This document shows, one piece after another, positions 8,174 to 17,503 of a DNA stretch of 64,000 bases (its first letter is position 1; every line of letters begins with the position of its first letter). This DNA comes from Dechloromonas denitrificans (GTDB lineage: Bacteria; Pseudomonadota; Gammaproteobacteria; Burkholderiales; Rhodocyclaceae). The position numbers and the translations under genes were made by a program. The stretch lies in contig NZ_LODL01000005.1 of NCBI RefSeq assembly GCF_001551835.1, positions 1-64,000 of the forward strand. The letters are read 5' to 3'. Under the pieces are notes generated by a model, which ran no database searches, was not told the origin of the DNA, and saw only the letters and a list, made by a program, of their open reading frames with translations.

Positions 8174-10135
8174 CTACGCCTCTTCAAAAAAGCAGACCTG
8201 GTTCCGGCCGCCCGCCTTGGCCCGGTACATGGCCTGATCGGCCTGACGGATCAGTTCGTTGCAGCGTTCGACATGACCGCAGAAAACGGTAACGCCGATA
8301 CTCGGGGTACTGGCACAGAGGTAGCCGTTCAGCCGATAGGTTTGATTGAGCAGGGTCAGGATCTTTTGGCTGACCTGCCCGGCGGCGCGGGACGCCTCGC
8401 AGCTGTCGTCGCCGAGGTCTTCGAGCAGAATGACGAATTCGTCGCCGCCGAGGCGGGCCACGCTGTCCTTCTCGCGCACCGCCGCCCGCAGGCGCTGGGC
8501 AACCTCGATCAGCAACTGGTCGCCGACCTGATGGCCCAGCGAGTCGTTGATCGCCTTGAAATTATCCATATCGATGAAGAGCAAGGCACCAAAGCGGCCA
8601 CTACGGCTGCTGGCAAGCAGTTGTTGCTCGAGACGGTCGAACAGCAGCCGGCGATTGGGCAATTGCGTCAGTGGATCATAAAAGGCCAGATCGCGAATCG
8701 CCGCTTCGGCCAGCTTGCGGTCGGTGATATCGAGAATCACGCCATCCAGCCATTGCGCCTCGCCCGCCTTGTCGTAGCTGACGCAGCCCCGCTCGCTGAC
8801 CCAGCGGGTCTGACCGTCGGCAGTGTTGATCCGGTATTCGATGCTGTAGGCGGTACGCTCGGCCACCGCTTTGGCCAGGCTTTCGCGGACGCTGGCCCGG
8901 TCTTCCGGGTGAATCAGCAGCACGTAGGACAGTTCACCGGAGAGGTAGCGTTCGCAAGGCTCGCCGGTCAGTGCCTCGATCCCGTGGCTGAGATGGGTGA
9001 CCGACCATGGCGATTTCAGGCTGACCCGGAAGACGGTGCCCGGGACGTTTTCGACCAGCGCCCTGAAGCTGTCGCGACTTTCCTCAAGCTTCAGCGCCGC
9101 CTCGCTCATTTTTCGCCGATGGCGCGCATTGGTGTACAACACGGCAAAAAACATCAGATCGAGCCCGAGCCCGCCCAGCAGAATCATTTGAGGTTGCGCA
9201 CTGGCGGTGTTTTCCTCGAAGCGCAGGCTACTGTGAAAGCGTGCTGTCCACAGGTGGCCGCCGATTTCGAGCGGCATCTCGGTGACATGCCGCGCCTGCC
9301 GCGCCCGGTCTTCCGATGAAAACAGCAGGCTGACCGGGGTCGGACGCGCATCGAACAGTTCAATTTCGACTTCCCGGCCCGGGTCCTTGAACACTTCGTT
9401 CATCAGGTCATGGGCGCGAAAGGGGCTATACACGAAGCCGAACAGCGCCTGCCGCCGCTCGGCGACGCTGGAAACCGGCAGACTGCTGCGGTAGACCGGC
9501 AAATAGATCAGAAAACCGGGCTGTGCCACCTCGTCCGTTTCCTGCACCAGCGTGACCTTGCCGGACAAGGCCGGCAGGCCACTGTCGCGAGCCCGCTCCA
9601 TCGCTTCGCGGCGGACCGGCTCGGCAAACATGTCATAGCCCAGGGCGCGCGCGTTGCGCCCGGTAAACGGCTCGATATAAACGATGCTGCTGTAAAGCGG
9701 CCGCTCGCCGACCGGTGTAATCCGGTAATCGGCAAAGCCTTCGCGCTGGATGGCCTGTTCGTGCGCCGCCCGCTGCTCGGCCGGCACCATCTCGGCGAAA
9801 CCGGTGCCGAGAATGCCGGGGCGGGAAATTTCGAGCATCAATGGTTTGAGATAGGCCCGCCATTCACCGCGGCTGACCGCATCACTGGCCGAAAAAAGGC
9901 CGGCCGCGCCGCGCAGCACCAGTTCGTAGTCCTGCATGCGGTCGAGCAGCACCTGTTTTTCCTGCTCGGCCCGGTAGTGAAAGCGGTCGTCGGCGCGCTT
10001 GGCGAAATCCGCCTCGGAATAACGCCAGAAACCCAGCGTGACGAGAACCGACAAGGCCAGCGCCCCCCAGGCCACACCCTCGCAGGCCAGCAGGTCGTTC
10101 AGTCGCGACAACGGAGGACTTTCAGTACTCGGCAT
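8174..10135 (-). CDS. Membrane diguanylate cyclase (CHASE-PAS-GGDEF)
   Basis: 653 residues. A transmembrane helix near 20-40 is followed by a periplasmic CHASE domain (about 70-285, with the YSSIVYIEPFTGRNARALGYDM stretch), a second helix near 315-335, a PAS/PAC module, and a GGDEF domain. The catalytic GGDEF is intact (ARLGGDEFVILLED), and an RxxD inhibitory site (REKD) lies five residues before it, so product feedback is plausible. No EAL domain follows. It should make c-di-GMP in response to a small extracytoplasmic signal. The ATG at 10135 starts just before the first helix; an upstream extension to 10243 lacks membrane or family features. Confidence 0.92.
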   Translation of the reverse strand: MPSTESPPLSRLNDLLACEGVAWGALALSVLVTLGFWRYSEADFAKRADDRFHYRAEQEKQVLLDRMQDYELVLRGAAGLFSASDAVSRGEWRAYLKPLMLEISRPGILGTGFAEMVPAEQRAAHEQAIQREGFADYRITPVGERPLYSSIVYIEPFTGRNARALGYDMFAEPVRREAMERARDSGLPALSGKVTLVQETDEVAQPGFLIYLPVYRSSLPVSSVAERRQALFGFVYSPFRAHDLMNEVFKDPGREVEIELFDARPTPVSLLFSSEDRARQARHVTEMPLEIGGHLWTARFHSSLRFEENTASAQPQMILLGGLGLDLMFFAVLYTNARHRRKMSEAALKLEESRDSFRALVENVPGTVFRVSLKSPWSVTHLSHGIEALTGEPCERYLSGELSYVLLIHPEDRASVRESLAKAVAERTAYSIEYRINTADGQTRWVSERGCVSYDKAGEAQWLDGVILDITDRKLAEAAIRDLAFYDPLTQLPNRRLLFDRLEQQLLASSRSGRFGALLFIDMDNFKAINDSLGHQVGDQLLIEVAQRLRAAVREKDSVARLGGDEFVILLEDLGDDSCEASRAAGQVSQKILTLLNQTYRLNGYLCASTPSIGVTVFCGHVERCNELIRQADQAMYRAKAGGRNQVCFFEEA

Positions 10136-10415
10136 CCAGGCAACTCCACGAATCCAGCCATTGAATGAATATAGACCTTCCCTGATGCAGTGCAATCGGG
10201 GAAAGCTCCGGGCATGAGGCAGATGCCGAAGACGATTCGACATCGCCCGGCGGGAAAAGCGGCAAACGGGGCAACTTCATGAAGCATGCGTATTCGCCCC
10301 GAATACGGAAAGATCAGCATCAGGCGTTTGAGGCGAAGGCCAGGCCATAGTTCCGCCGTGTAGAATTCATGAAATTCAATTAAACAGGCCGCCAAGGCCG
10401 ATACAGGGGGTACTC
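10136..10415. other. 280-bp divergent intergenic region
   Basis: Control region between the diguanylate cyclase and the secreted coiled-coil gene. An AT-richer patch near 10365-10385 includes GAATTCATGAAATTC, a partial palindrome. I see no gene and no confident promoter. Confidence 0.4.
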
Positions 10416-10979
10416 ATGAAATCACTCGGCTTGTCTGTCGTTCTCGTCTCGCTGGCCCTTGGCCTTGCCGTCGATGCCCATGCCAAGGGCTTCCGCTCGC
10501 ACTCTTCATCGCATTCGTCCTCCCACAGCTCGCCGCACCCAAACGACAGCTCCCCGACCAGCCATCCGGCCGACAGTCATGCCAGCGAGGGTGGCGGCGG
10601 CATCATCCGCAACGCCGTCGCCCGCCCCCACCGCTCGGAGCGCAGCGGCAACGATTCGGGCACCGGCTCCGCAGCCGCCGCCGGCGAGGACAACTCACCG
10701 GCCCGCCAAGCCCAGCAAGCCGCTCTTGCCAAGGTCAACGCCGAGGCCGAAGCGGCCGCCCAGGAAAAGAAACGCCAGCAAGCCGAGCAGGCCGCCGCGG
10801 CCGCCGTTGAGCAACAAAAACGCCTCGACGCCGAGGCCGCCGCCCGCGAGCGCGAACGCATCGCCCTCGAACGCGTGCAGCGCCAGGCGGCCTGGGAGGC
10901 CCGCTGCCAGATCAAGCCGGTGATGAGCGATCTGGAAATCAGCACCTGCCGCGAGGTGTGGACGACGCCGGCCCGCTAA
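10416..10979 (+). CDS. Secreted Ser/His-rich, Ala/Gln/Glu coiled-coil protein of unknown function
   Basis: 187 residues. A cleavable signal peptide ends around residue 23 (DAHA/KG). A low-complexity Ser/His tract follows (SHSSSHSSSHSS, about 28-40), then a Ser/Gly/Pro-rich linker. A long Ala/Gln/Glu/Arg coiled coil spans about 90-160, and the short C-terminus has two cysteines (ARCQIK and STCREVW) that could form a disulfide. GGGGG precedes the ATG. I do not recognise the family. The His-rich tract could bind metal, but that is speculation. Confidence 0.7.
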   Translation: MKSLGLSVVLVSLALGLAVDAHAKGFRSHSSSHSSSHSSPHPNDSSPTSHPADSHASEGGGGIIRNAVARPHRSERSGNDSGTGSAAAAGEDNSPARQAQQAALAKVNAEAEAAAQEKKRQQAEQAAAAAVEQQKRLDAEAAARERERIALERVQRQAAWEARCQIKPVMSDLEISTCREVWTTPAR

Positions 10980-11014
10980 GCGCCGCTTGCCGCGACCGGG
11001 AGCGCGGCAGATCG

Positions 11015-11055
11015 CGGTTTTTGCCGTTTTCACGGCGTTGACCGCAGGCATCGCC
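11015..11055 (+). repeat. Dispersed intergenic repeat, copy B
   Basis: CGGTTTTTGCCGTTTT (11015-11030) is identical to copy A. GACCGCAGGCAT (11040-11051) is identical to copy C. It is followed by a CATCGC ... GCGATG inverted repeat (11049-11054 / 11070-11075). It lies 35 bases after the secreted-protein stop, upstream of mfd. Confidence 0.5.
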
Positions 11056-11137
11056 AAGCGTCTGACCCAGCGATGAAAAAATATGGCCGGTGCCGGGAAG
11101 TTATAATTCCTCCCCCGCCACGCTGCACCGCGCCATA

Positions 11138-14100
11138 GTGTCCGCTCCCAAATCCCTGCTTTCCCTCCCCGCCCTGCCCAAACCCGGCGCCCGCCTCGAC
11201 CTGCCGCCGCAGGCCGGCTCCGCCGACGCCCTGGCGCTGGCCGAACTGGCCGCCCAAAGCAAGGGCCGCCTGCTCGCAGTGGTCACCGCCAGCGCCGCCG
11301 ATGCGCAGCGCCTGCTCGACGAAATCCCGTGGTTTGCGCCGGGCCTCAAGGTGCGCCTGCTGCCGGACTGGGAAACACTGCCCTACGACCACTTCTCGCC
11401 GCACCAGGATCTGGTGTCCGAGCGTCTGGCGACGCTGTGGGCGGCGCTGCAAGGCGAAGTGGAAATCCTGCTGGTCCCGGCATCGACCGCGGTCAACCGG
11501 CTGGCGCCGCCGGAGTTCATGGCCGCCTACACCTTCGAGTTCAAGAAGGGTCAGAAGCTGGATGCCGAAAAATTCCGCAGCCAGGTGACGCTGGCCGGCT
11601 ACGCACACGTCACTCAAGTCGTGTCGCCCGGCGAATACTCGATCCGCGGCGGCCTGATCGACCTCTTCCCGATGGGCTCGCAACTGCCCTACCGGCTGGA
11701 TCTGTTCGACGACGAAATCGAAAATATCAAGACCTTCGACGTCGATACCCAGCGCACCGTCTATCCGGTCGCCGAAGTCCGCCTGCTGCCGGCCCGCGAA
11801 TTCCCGATGGACGACAAGGGGCGCACCCATTTCCGCCAGGCCTTCCGCGAACGCTTCGAGGGCGACCCGGCCAAGTCGGGCATCTACAAGGACATTTCGA
11901 CCGGCATCGCCAGCGCCGGCATCGAGTATTACCTGCCGCTCTTCTTCGACGAAATGGCGAGCATCTTCGACTACCTGCCGAAGGATGCCGTCTTCGTCAC
12001 CCACGGCGACGCCCCGGCCGCCATCGCCGCCTTCTGGGCCGATACCAAGTCGCGCTACAACCTGCTGCAGGGCGACAAGGCGCGGCCGCTGCTGGCCCCG
12101 GACGAACTGTTCCTGACCGACGAAGCCTTCTTCACCGCGGCCAAGGCCTACGGTCGACTGGCGCTGGCCGGCAAAAACGGCGAAGCAACCGGAAAACTGC
12201 CCAATGTCGCCGTCGACCGGCGGAGCGACGATCCGCTCGGCGCCCTGAAGAATCACCTGGCCAGTTTCAAGGGCCGTGTCCTGCTCGTCGCCGAAACCGC
12301 CGGCCGCCGCGAAACGCTGGCTGCGATGTTCGCCGAGCATGGCCTGAAACCCGCCGCCAGCGCCGACCTCGCTGGCTTCCTGGCTGGCGACGCCCAGTTG
12401 GCGCTCGGCATCGGCCCGCTGCAGGCCGGCTTCGCGCTCGACCAGTTGGCCTTCATCACCGAAACCGAACTCTTCGCCGGCACGCCGCGCCGCACCCGGC
12501 GCGAAGCGGCCAAGAAAGCCACCTTCGACAACTGGCTGAAAGACCTCACCGAACTCAAGGTCGGCGACCCGGTGGTGCACGAAAGCCACGGCATCGGCCG
12601 CTACCAGGGCCTGGTCCGCATGGACCTCGGTCTCGGCGAGCAGGAATTCCTCGAACTGCACTACGCCAACGACGCCAAGCTGTTCGTCCCGGTCGCCCAG
12701 CTGCACGTCATCTCGCGCTACTCCGGCGCCGATCCGGAGAGTGCGCCGCTGCACACCCTCGGTTCCGGCCAATGGGAAAAGGCCAAGCGCAAGGCGGCCG
12801 AACAGGCACGCGACACCGCCGCCGAACTGCTCGCGCTGTACGCCGCCCGCGCCGCTCGCCAGGGTCACGCCTTCGATTTCCAGGAAAACGATTACGAAGC
12901 CTTCGCCGACGGTTTCGGCTTCGAGGAAACCAACGACCAGGCGCAGGCGATCGCCGCCGTCATCGAGGACATGCGCTCGGGCAAGCCGATGGATCGCCTG
13001 GTCTGCGGCGACGTCGGCTTCGGCAAGACCGAAGTCGCGCTGCGCGCCGCCTTCTGCGCGGTGGCCGGCGGCAAGCAGGTCGCCGTGCTCTGCCCGACCA
13101 CCCTGCTCTGCGAACAGCATTACCAGACCTTCGCCGACCGCTTCGCCGACTGGCCGGTCAAGATTGCCGAAATCTCCCGTTTCAAGACCGCCAAGGAATC
13201 GACGCAAGCCTTGCAGGAACTGGCCGAAGGCAAGATCGACATCATCATCGGCACCCACAAACTGATCGGCAAGGACGTCAAGTTCAACCGTCTTGGTCTG
13301 GTCGTCATCGACGAGGAACACCGCTTCGGCGTCCGCCAGAAGGAAACGCTGAAGGCGATGCGCGCCGAGGTCGACGTGCTGACCCTGACCGCAACGCCGA
13401 TCCCGCGCACGCTGGCAATGTCGATGGAAGGCCTGCGCGACTTCTCGGTGATCGCCACCGCGCCGCAGAAACGGCTGGCCATCAAGACCTTCGTTTCCCG
13501 TTTCTCCGACGGCATCATCCGCGAAGCGGTGCTGCGCGAATTGAAACGCGGCGGCCAGGTGTATTTCCTGCACAACGAAGTCGACACCATCGACAACATG
13601 CGCGAGAAGCTGGAAAAGCTGGTGCCGGAAGCGCGCATCGTCATCGGCCACGGCCAGATGAACGAGCGCGAACTTGAACGCGTCATGCGCGACTTCACCG
13701 GCCAGCGCGCCAACGTGCTGCTGTGTACGACCATCATCGAGACCGGCATCGACAACCCGCACGCCAACACCATCCTGATCAACCGTGCCGAAAAGTTCGG
13801 CCTCGCCCAGTTGCACCAGTTGCGCGGCCGGGTCGGCCGTTCGCATCACCAGGCCTACGCCTACCTGCTGGTCCAGGACGAGAAGGCGCTGACCAAGCAG
13901 GCCAAGCTGCGCCTCGAAGCAATTCAGGCGATGGAAGAACTCGGCTCCGGCTTCTTCCTCGCCATGCACGACCTGGAAATCCGCGGCGCCGGCGAAGTGC
14001 TCGGCGACAACCAGTCGGGCGAAATGCAGGAAGTCGGCTTCAACATGTACACCGAGATGCTCAATCGCGCGGTAGCCCATCTGAAACAGGGCAAGGTCAT

Positions 14101-14578
14101 CGAAACCGCCGACCTGACCCAGCCGCTCGGCATCGGCAGCGAAATCAACCTGCGCACCCCGGCCTTGCTCCCCGACGGCTACTGCCCGGATGTCCATGAG
14201 CGTCTGACGCTCTACAAGCGCCTTGCCAACTGCGAAAGCAGCGAGGACATCGATGCCCTGCAGGAAGAATTGATCGACCGCTTCGGCGAACTGCCGCTGC
14301 AGGCGCAAGCCCTGCTGGCAACGCACCGGCTGCGCTTGCTGGTCAAGCCGTATTGCATCCAAAAGCTGGATGCGACCAGCGAGCAGATTTCCATCCAGTT
14401 CAGCCCGGAGTTCGCCAAACTGGCGCCGATCGAGCCGATCAAGATCATTAATTTGATTCAAAAGAATCGCAGCTATAAATTAGCTGGACAGGATAAAATT
14501 TCCCTTCTCCGCCACTGCCCCACCTTGAACGACAAGGTCGCCGCAGTAAAAGACATGATTCGCCAGCTGACCAATTGA
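11138..14578 (+). CDS. mfd: Transcription-repair coupling factor
   Basis: ATP-dependent translocase that removes stalled RNA polymerase and recruits UvrA. From the GTG at 11138 it is 1146 residues, almost the E. coli length; an in-frame GTG at 11090 would add 16 residues. Domains: UvrB-like N-terminal module, CarD-like RNA-polymerase interaction domain (GDPVVHESHGIGRYQGL, about 480-500), a DExH helicase pair with Walker A GDVGFGKTE and Walker B IDEEHRFG, the TRG region with GRVGRSHHQAYAYLL, and the C-terminal TRCF domain. aroG follows after one base, so co-transcription is likely. Confidence 0.96.
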   Translation: MSAPKSLLSLPALPKPGARLDLPPQAGSADALALAELAAQSKGRLLAVVTASAADAQRLLDEIPWFAPGLKVRLLPDWETLPYDHFSPHQDLVSERLATLWAALQGEVEILLVPASTAVNRLAPPEFMAAYTFEFKKGQKLDAEKFRSQVTLAGYAHVTQVVSPGEYSIRGGLIDLFPMGSQLPYRLDLFDDEIENIKTFDVDTQRTVYPVAEVRLLPAREFPMDDKGRTHFRQAFRERFEGDPAKSGIYKDISTGIASAGIEYYLPLFFDEMASIFDYLPKDAVFVTHGDAPAAIAAFWADTKSRYNLLQGDKARPLLAPDELFLTDEAFFTAAKAYGRLALAGKNGEATGKLPNVAVDRRSDDPLGALKNHLASFKGRVLLVAETAGRRETLAAMFAEHGLKPAASADLAGFLAGDAQLALGIGPLQAGFALDQLAFITETELFAGTPRRTRREAAKKATFDNWLKDLTELKVGDPVVHESHGIGRYQGLVRMDLGLGEQEFLELHYANDAKLFVPVAQLHVISRYSGADPESAPLHTLGSGQWEKAKRKAAEQARDTAAELLALYAARAARQGHAFDFQENDYEAFADGFGFEETNDQAQAIAAVIEDMRSGKPMDRLVCGDVGFGKTEVALRAAFCAVAGGKQVAVLCPTTLLCEQHYQTFADRFADWPVKIAEISRFKTAKESTQALQELAEGKIDIIIGTHKLIGKDVKFNRLGLVVIDEEHRFGVRQKETLKAMRAEVDVLTLTATPIPRTLAMSMEGLRDFSVIATAPQKRLAIKTFVSRFSDGIIREAVLRELKRGGQVYFLHNEVDTIDNMREKLEKLVPEARIVIGHGQMNERELERVMRDFTGQRANVLLCTTIIETGIDNPHANTILINRAEKFGLAQLHQLRGRVGRSHHQAYAYLLVQDEKALTKQAKLRLEAIQAMEELGSGFFLAMHDLEIRGAGEVLGDNQSGEMQEVGFNMYTEMLNRAVAHLKQGKVIETADLTQPLGIGSEINLRTPALLPDGYCPDVHERLTLYKRLANCESSEDIDALQEELIDRFGELPLQAQALLATHRLRLLVKPYCIQKLDATSEQISIQFSPEFAKLAPIEPIKIINLIQKNRSYKLAGQDKISLLRHCPTLNDKVAAVKDMIRQLTN

Positions 14579-14579
14579 T

Positions 14580-15650
14580 ATGACGACCCACGACATTGAA
14601 AACGTAAACGTGACTGCCTTCGACAACATGCCGACGCCGGAAGAAATCCACGCCCGGCTGCCGATCTCCGAGAAGGCCGCCCGCACGGTCACGCACGGTC
14701 GCAATCTGCTGCGCAAGATCCTCGACCGCAAGGATCATCGCCTGTTCGTCGTCGTCGGCCCCTGCTCGATCCACGACCCGGTCGCCGGCCTCGATTACGC
14801 CCGCCGCCTGAAGGCGCTCTCCGATGAAGTCGGCGACACGCTGCAGATCATCATGCGCGTCTATTTCGAAAAGCCGCGCACCACGGTCGGCTGGAAGGGT
14901 TACATCAACGACCCGTTCATGGACGACAGCTTCCGCATCGACGTCGGCATGGCCAAGGCCCGCGAATTCCTGCTCCAGGTCGCCGAAATCGGCCTGCCGA
15001 CCGGCACCGAGGCGCTCGACCCGAACTCGCCGCAATACTACGGTGACCTCATCACCTGGACCGCCATCGGCGCCCGCACCACCGAATCGCAGACCCACCG
15101 CGAAATGTCCTCCGGGCTGTCCACGCCGGTCGGCTTCAAGAACGGCACCAGCGGCGACCTCGGCGTCGCCATCAACGCCATCCTCTCCGCCTCCAAGCCG
15201 CACTCCTTCCTCGGCCTGACCAGTCAGGGCCGGGTCGCCGTCGTCCGCACCAAGGGCAACGCTTACGGCCACATCGTGCTGCGCGGCGGCGACGGCCGGC
15301 CGAACTACGACACTGTTTCCATCGCCATGGTCGAACAGGCGCTCGACAAGGCCAAGCTGCCGCACAACATCGTCGTCGACTGCTCGCACGCCAACAGCTT
15401 CAAGAAGCCGGAACTGCAACCGCTGGTCATGGCCGATGTCGTCAATCAGGTCCGCCTCGGCAACAAGTCGCTGGTCGGCGTGATGATCGAATCGAATATC
15501 GAAGCCGGCAACCAGTCGATCCCGGCCGACCTCAGCCAGCTGAAATACGGCTGCTCGGTGACCGACGGCTGCGTCGACTGGGCAACCACCGAAAAGATGA
15601 TCCGCGACGCGGCAGTGCTGCTGCGCGATGTGCTGCCGGATCGCAGGTAA
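14580..15650 (+). CDS. aroG: 3-deoxy-7-phosphoheptulonate (DAHP) synthase, class I
   Basis: Condenses PEP and erythrose 4-phosphate, the first step of the shikimate pathway. 356 residues in the AroF/AroG/AroH type I-alpha pattern: VVGPCSIHDP near 60-69, MRVYFEKPRTTVGWKG near 93-108, and a C-terminal SNIEAGNQSI metal/substrate loop. It begins one base after the mfd stop. Which end product inhibits it (Phe, Tyr or Trp) cannot be told safely from sequence, so the aroG symbol is by family similarity. Confidence 0.92.
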   Translation: MTTHDIENVNVTAFDNMPTPEEIHARLPISEKAARTVTHGRNLLRKILDRKDHRLFVVVGPCSIHDPVAGLDYARRLKALSDEVGDTLQIIMRVYFEKPRTTVGWKGYINDPFMDDSFRIDVGMAKAREFLLQVAEIGLPTGTEALDPNSPQYYGDLITWTAIGARTTESQTHREMSSGLSTPVGFKNGTSGDLGVAINAILSASKPHSFLGLTSQGRVAVVRTKGNAYGHIVLRGGDGRPNYDTVSIAMVEQALDKAKLPHNIVVDCSHANSFKKPELQPLVMADVVNQVRLGNKSLVGVMIESNIEAGNQSIPADLSQLKYGCSVTDGCVDWATTEKMIRDAAVLLRDVLPDRR

Positions 15651-15656
15651 GCAATC

Positions 15657-15688
15657 GGTGGCGTGGCGAAACACTTCGCCACGCCACC
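15657..15688 (+). repeat. Perfect 14-bp stem hairpin between aroG and the YkvA gene
   Basis: GGTGGCGTGGCGAA (15657-15670) and its exact complement TTCGCCACGCCACC (15675-15688) flank the loop ACAC. There is no T tract, and the next start codon is 11 bases away. It may act as an mRNA-stabilising or attenuating structure, or be a REP-like element. Confidence 0.7.
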
Positions 15689-15698
15689 GGAAAATGCC

Positions 15699-16085
15699 AT
15701 GACTCTTCAGGCATCCTTGAAGACCTGGGCAAGGCAGATCAAGCAGCAAACCCTGACGGTCTATTTCGCCGCGCGCGATCCGCGCACACCCTGGGCGGTC
15801 AGGCTGCTGGCCCTGCTCGTTGCAGCCTATGCCCTCAGTCCGATCGACCTGATTCCCGACTTCATTCCGATCATCGGTTACCTTGATGACTTGTTGATTG
15901 TTCCGCTCGGGCTGGCGCTGGTTGTCCGCCTGACCCCGCCGGAAGTCATTCAATCGTCGCGTGAACAAGCCGCTCATTACGCCGGCAAACCGGTCAGCTA
16001 TGGCGCTGCGTTGGTCATCCTGCTCCTTTGGCTGATCCTGGCAGCATGGCTGGTCCGTTGGTTGATCGAGATTGCCGGTTTCTAG
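15699..16085 (+). CDS. YkvA/DUF1232 family membrane protein
   Basis: 128 residues. The DUF1232 signature LVAAYALSPIDLIPDFIPIIGYLDDLLIVPLGL occupies about 40-75, and a C-terminal transmembrane helix (ALVILLLWLILAAWLVRWLI) lies near 103-122. The ATG at 15699 follows directly after the strong hairpin at 15657-15688. Function of the family is unknown. A gamma-carbonic-anhydrase-like gene starts 18 bases downstream. Confidence 0.85.
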   Translation: MTLQASLKTWARQIKQQTLTVYFAARDPRTPWAVRLLALLVAAYALSPIDLIPDFIPIIGYLDDLLIVPLGLALVVRLTPPEVIQSSREQAAHYAGKPVSYGAALVILLLWLILAAWLVRWLIEIAGF

Positions 16086-16102
16086 CTCCACCTCCCCAAA
16101 AA

Positions 16103-16663
16103 ATGCCCCTCACTCCCTACCTCGACACCTTTCCCTGCCTCGGCGAAGCCTGCTACATCCACGACTCCGCCCAGATCATCGGTGATGTGCAGATCGGCCG
16201 CGATTCGTCGGTCTGGTGCAATACCGTGTTGCGCGGCGACGTCAATCGCATCGTCATCGGCGACTGCAGCAATATCCAGGACTTCGCGATGGGCCATGTC
16301 TCGCATAGAAATGCGGCGAAGCCTGACGGTTCGCCGCTGATCATCGGCAACCACGTCACCATCGGCCATTCGGTGATCCTGCACGGCTGCACGGTGGGTG
16401 ATGAATGCCTGATCGGCATGGGTTCGATCGTGATGGACGATGCGGTGATCGAAAAACAGGTCATGCTCGGCGCCGGCAGCCTGGTTTCGCCCGGCAAGAC
16501 GCTGGAAAGCGGCTACCTGTATGTCGGTCGGCCAGCCGTCAGGGTGCGCGCCCTGAGCCCGGAAGAAATTGCCTATCTGCGCTATTCGGCGGAACATTAC
16601 GTCCGCGTCAAAAACAACTACTTGGCAACGGCCCGGCCGGCCTCTAACGAACAAACACCATGA
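16103..16663 (+). CDS. Gamma-carbonic anhydrase-like left-handed beta-helix protein
   Basis: 186 residues with hexapeptide repeats (left-handed beta-helix) and the metal-binding pattern of gamma carbonic anhydrases: GHVSH near residues 68-72 and HVTIGHSVILHGC near 85-97. A C-terminal helix follows. It belongs to the YrdA/PaaY-like group, whose members bind zinc but often show weak or no CO2 hydration activity. The ATG at 16103 begins the conserved fold. Its stop overlaps the serB start as ATGA. Confidence 0.85.
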   Translation: MPLTPYLDTFPCLGEACYIHDSAQIIGDVQIGRDSSVWCNTVLRGDVNRIVIGDCSNIQDFAMGHVSHRNAAKPDGSPLIIGNHVTIGHSVILHGCTVGDECLIGMGSIVMDDAVIEKQVMLGAGSLVSPGKTLESGYLYVGRPAVRVRALSPEEIAYLRYSAEHYVRVKNNYLATARPASNEQTP

Positions 16664-17499
16664 ACCTGATTATCCAGGGCGGCGCGCTGCCCACCTTCCT
16701 GCTCGAACGCATCGTTACCGCCACCGGCGCCAGCCAGGTCGAGCCGCGTCCGCCGCAAGTCGTTCGCCTGCACGGGGCCAGCCGCACCGCCGAGTTCGAC
16801 GCGCTGATCCCTCTCATCGAAGCCGAGAAGCTGGACTGGGCCTTCGTCGACGCCGGCCGCAAGCTCTCCGATTTCGGCCTGATCTGCTTCGACATGGATT
16901 CGACGCTGATCACCATCGAGTGCATCGACGAACTAGCTGACTTCGCTGGCAAGAAGGAAGAGGTTTCCAGCGTCACCGAAGCCGCGATGCGCGGCGAAAT
17001 CGACTACCGGGAAAGCCTGCGCCGCCGCCTGGCCCTGCTCGCCGGGCTCGACGCCCGCGTTCTGGCTCGCGTTTACGGCGAGCGCCTGCTGCTCTCGCAC
17101 GGCGCCCGCGAACTGCTGGAGGCGGCGCAAAACGCCGGCCTGCGCACCGCCATCCTGTCCGGCGGCTTCACCTATTTCACCGAGCGCCTGCGCATCGAAC
17201 TCGGCTTCGATTTCGCGACCTCGAACGAACTGGAAATTTCCGGCGGCAAGCTGACCGGCAAGGTCGTCGGCGACATCGTCGATGCCAGCGCCAAGGCCCA
17301 TCACCTGGCCCGGCTGACCGACGAACTGGGCCTCAAGAAGGAACAGGTCATCGCCTGCGGCGACGGTGCCAACGACCTGATGATGATGGCCCAGGCCGGC
17401 CTCTCGGTGGCTTTCCACGCCAAGCCGGCCACCCGCGCCAAGGCCGATGTCGCGATCAACTTCGGCGGCCTGGATTCGCTGCTCAATCTGTTCGACTGA
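16660..17499 (+). CDS. serB: Phosphoserine phosphatase
   Basis: Final step of serine biosynthesis, a HAD-superfamily phosphatase. 279 residues: an N-terminal regulatory-like region, then motif I FDMDSTLI (about 76-83, nucleophile and acid Asp), motif II SGGF near 167, and motif III/IV GDGANDLMMM near 235. The length and the N-terminal extension match proteobacterial SerB. It overlaps the upstream gene by four bases. Confidence 0.95.
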   Translation: MNLIIQGGALPTFLLERIVTATGASQVEPRPPQVVRLHGASRTAEFDALIPLIEAEKLDWAFVDAGRKLSDFGLICFDMDSTLITIECIDELADFAGKKEEVSSVTEAAMRGEIDYRESLRRRLALLAGLDARVLARVYGERLLLSHGARELLEAAQNAGLRTAILSGGFTYFTERLRIELGFDFATSNELEISGGKLTGKVVGDIVDASAKAHHLARLTDELGLKKEQVIACGDGANDLMMMAQAGLSVAFHAKPATRAKADVAINFGGLDSLLNLFD

Positions 17500-17503
17500 A
17501 AAT

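Noticed and set aside
11102-11107. TATAAT as a -10 box for mfd
   Set aside because: No -35 at the right distance. It lies inside one possible mfd reading frame, so the promoter is not supported.
11030-14461. A 1143-codon open frame antisense to mfd
   Set aside because: Composition-driven shadow of a GC-rich gene. Its protein is repetitive in Gly/Gln/Asp/Val with no domain, while mfd on the other strand is full length and well conserved.
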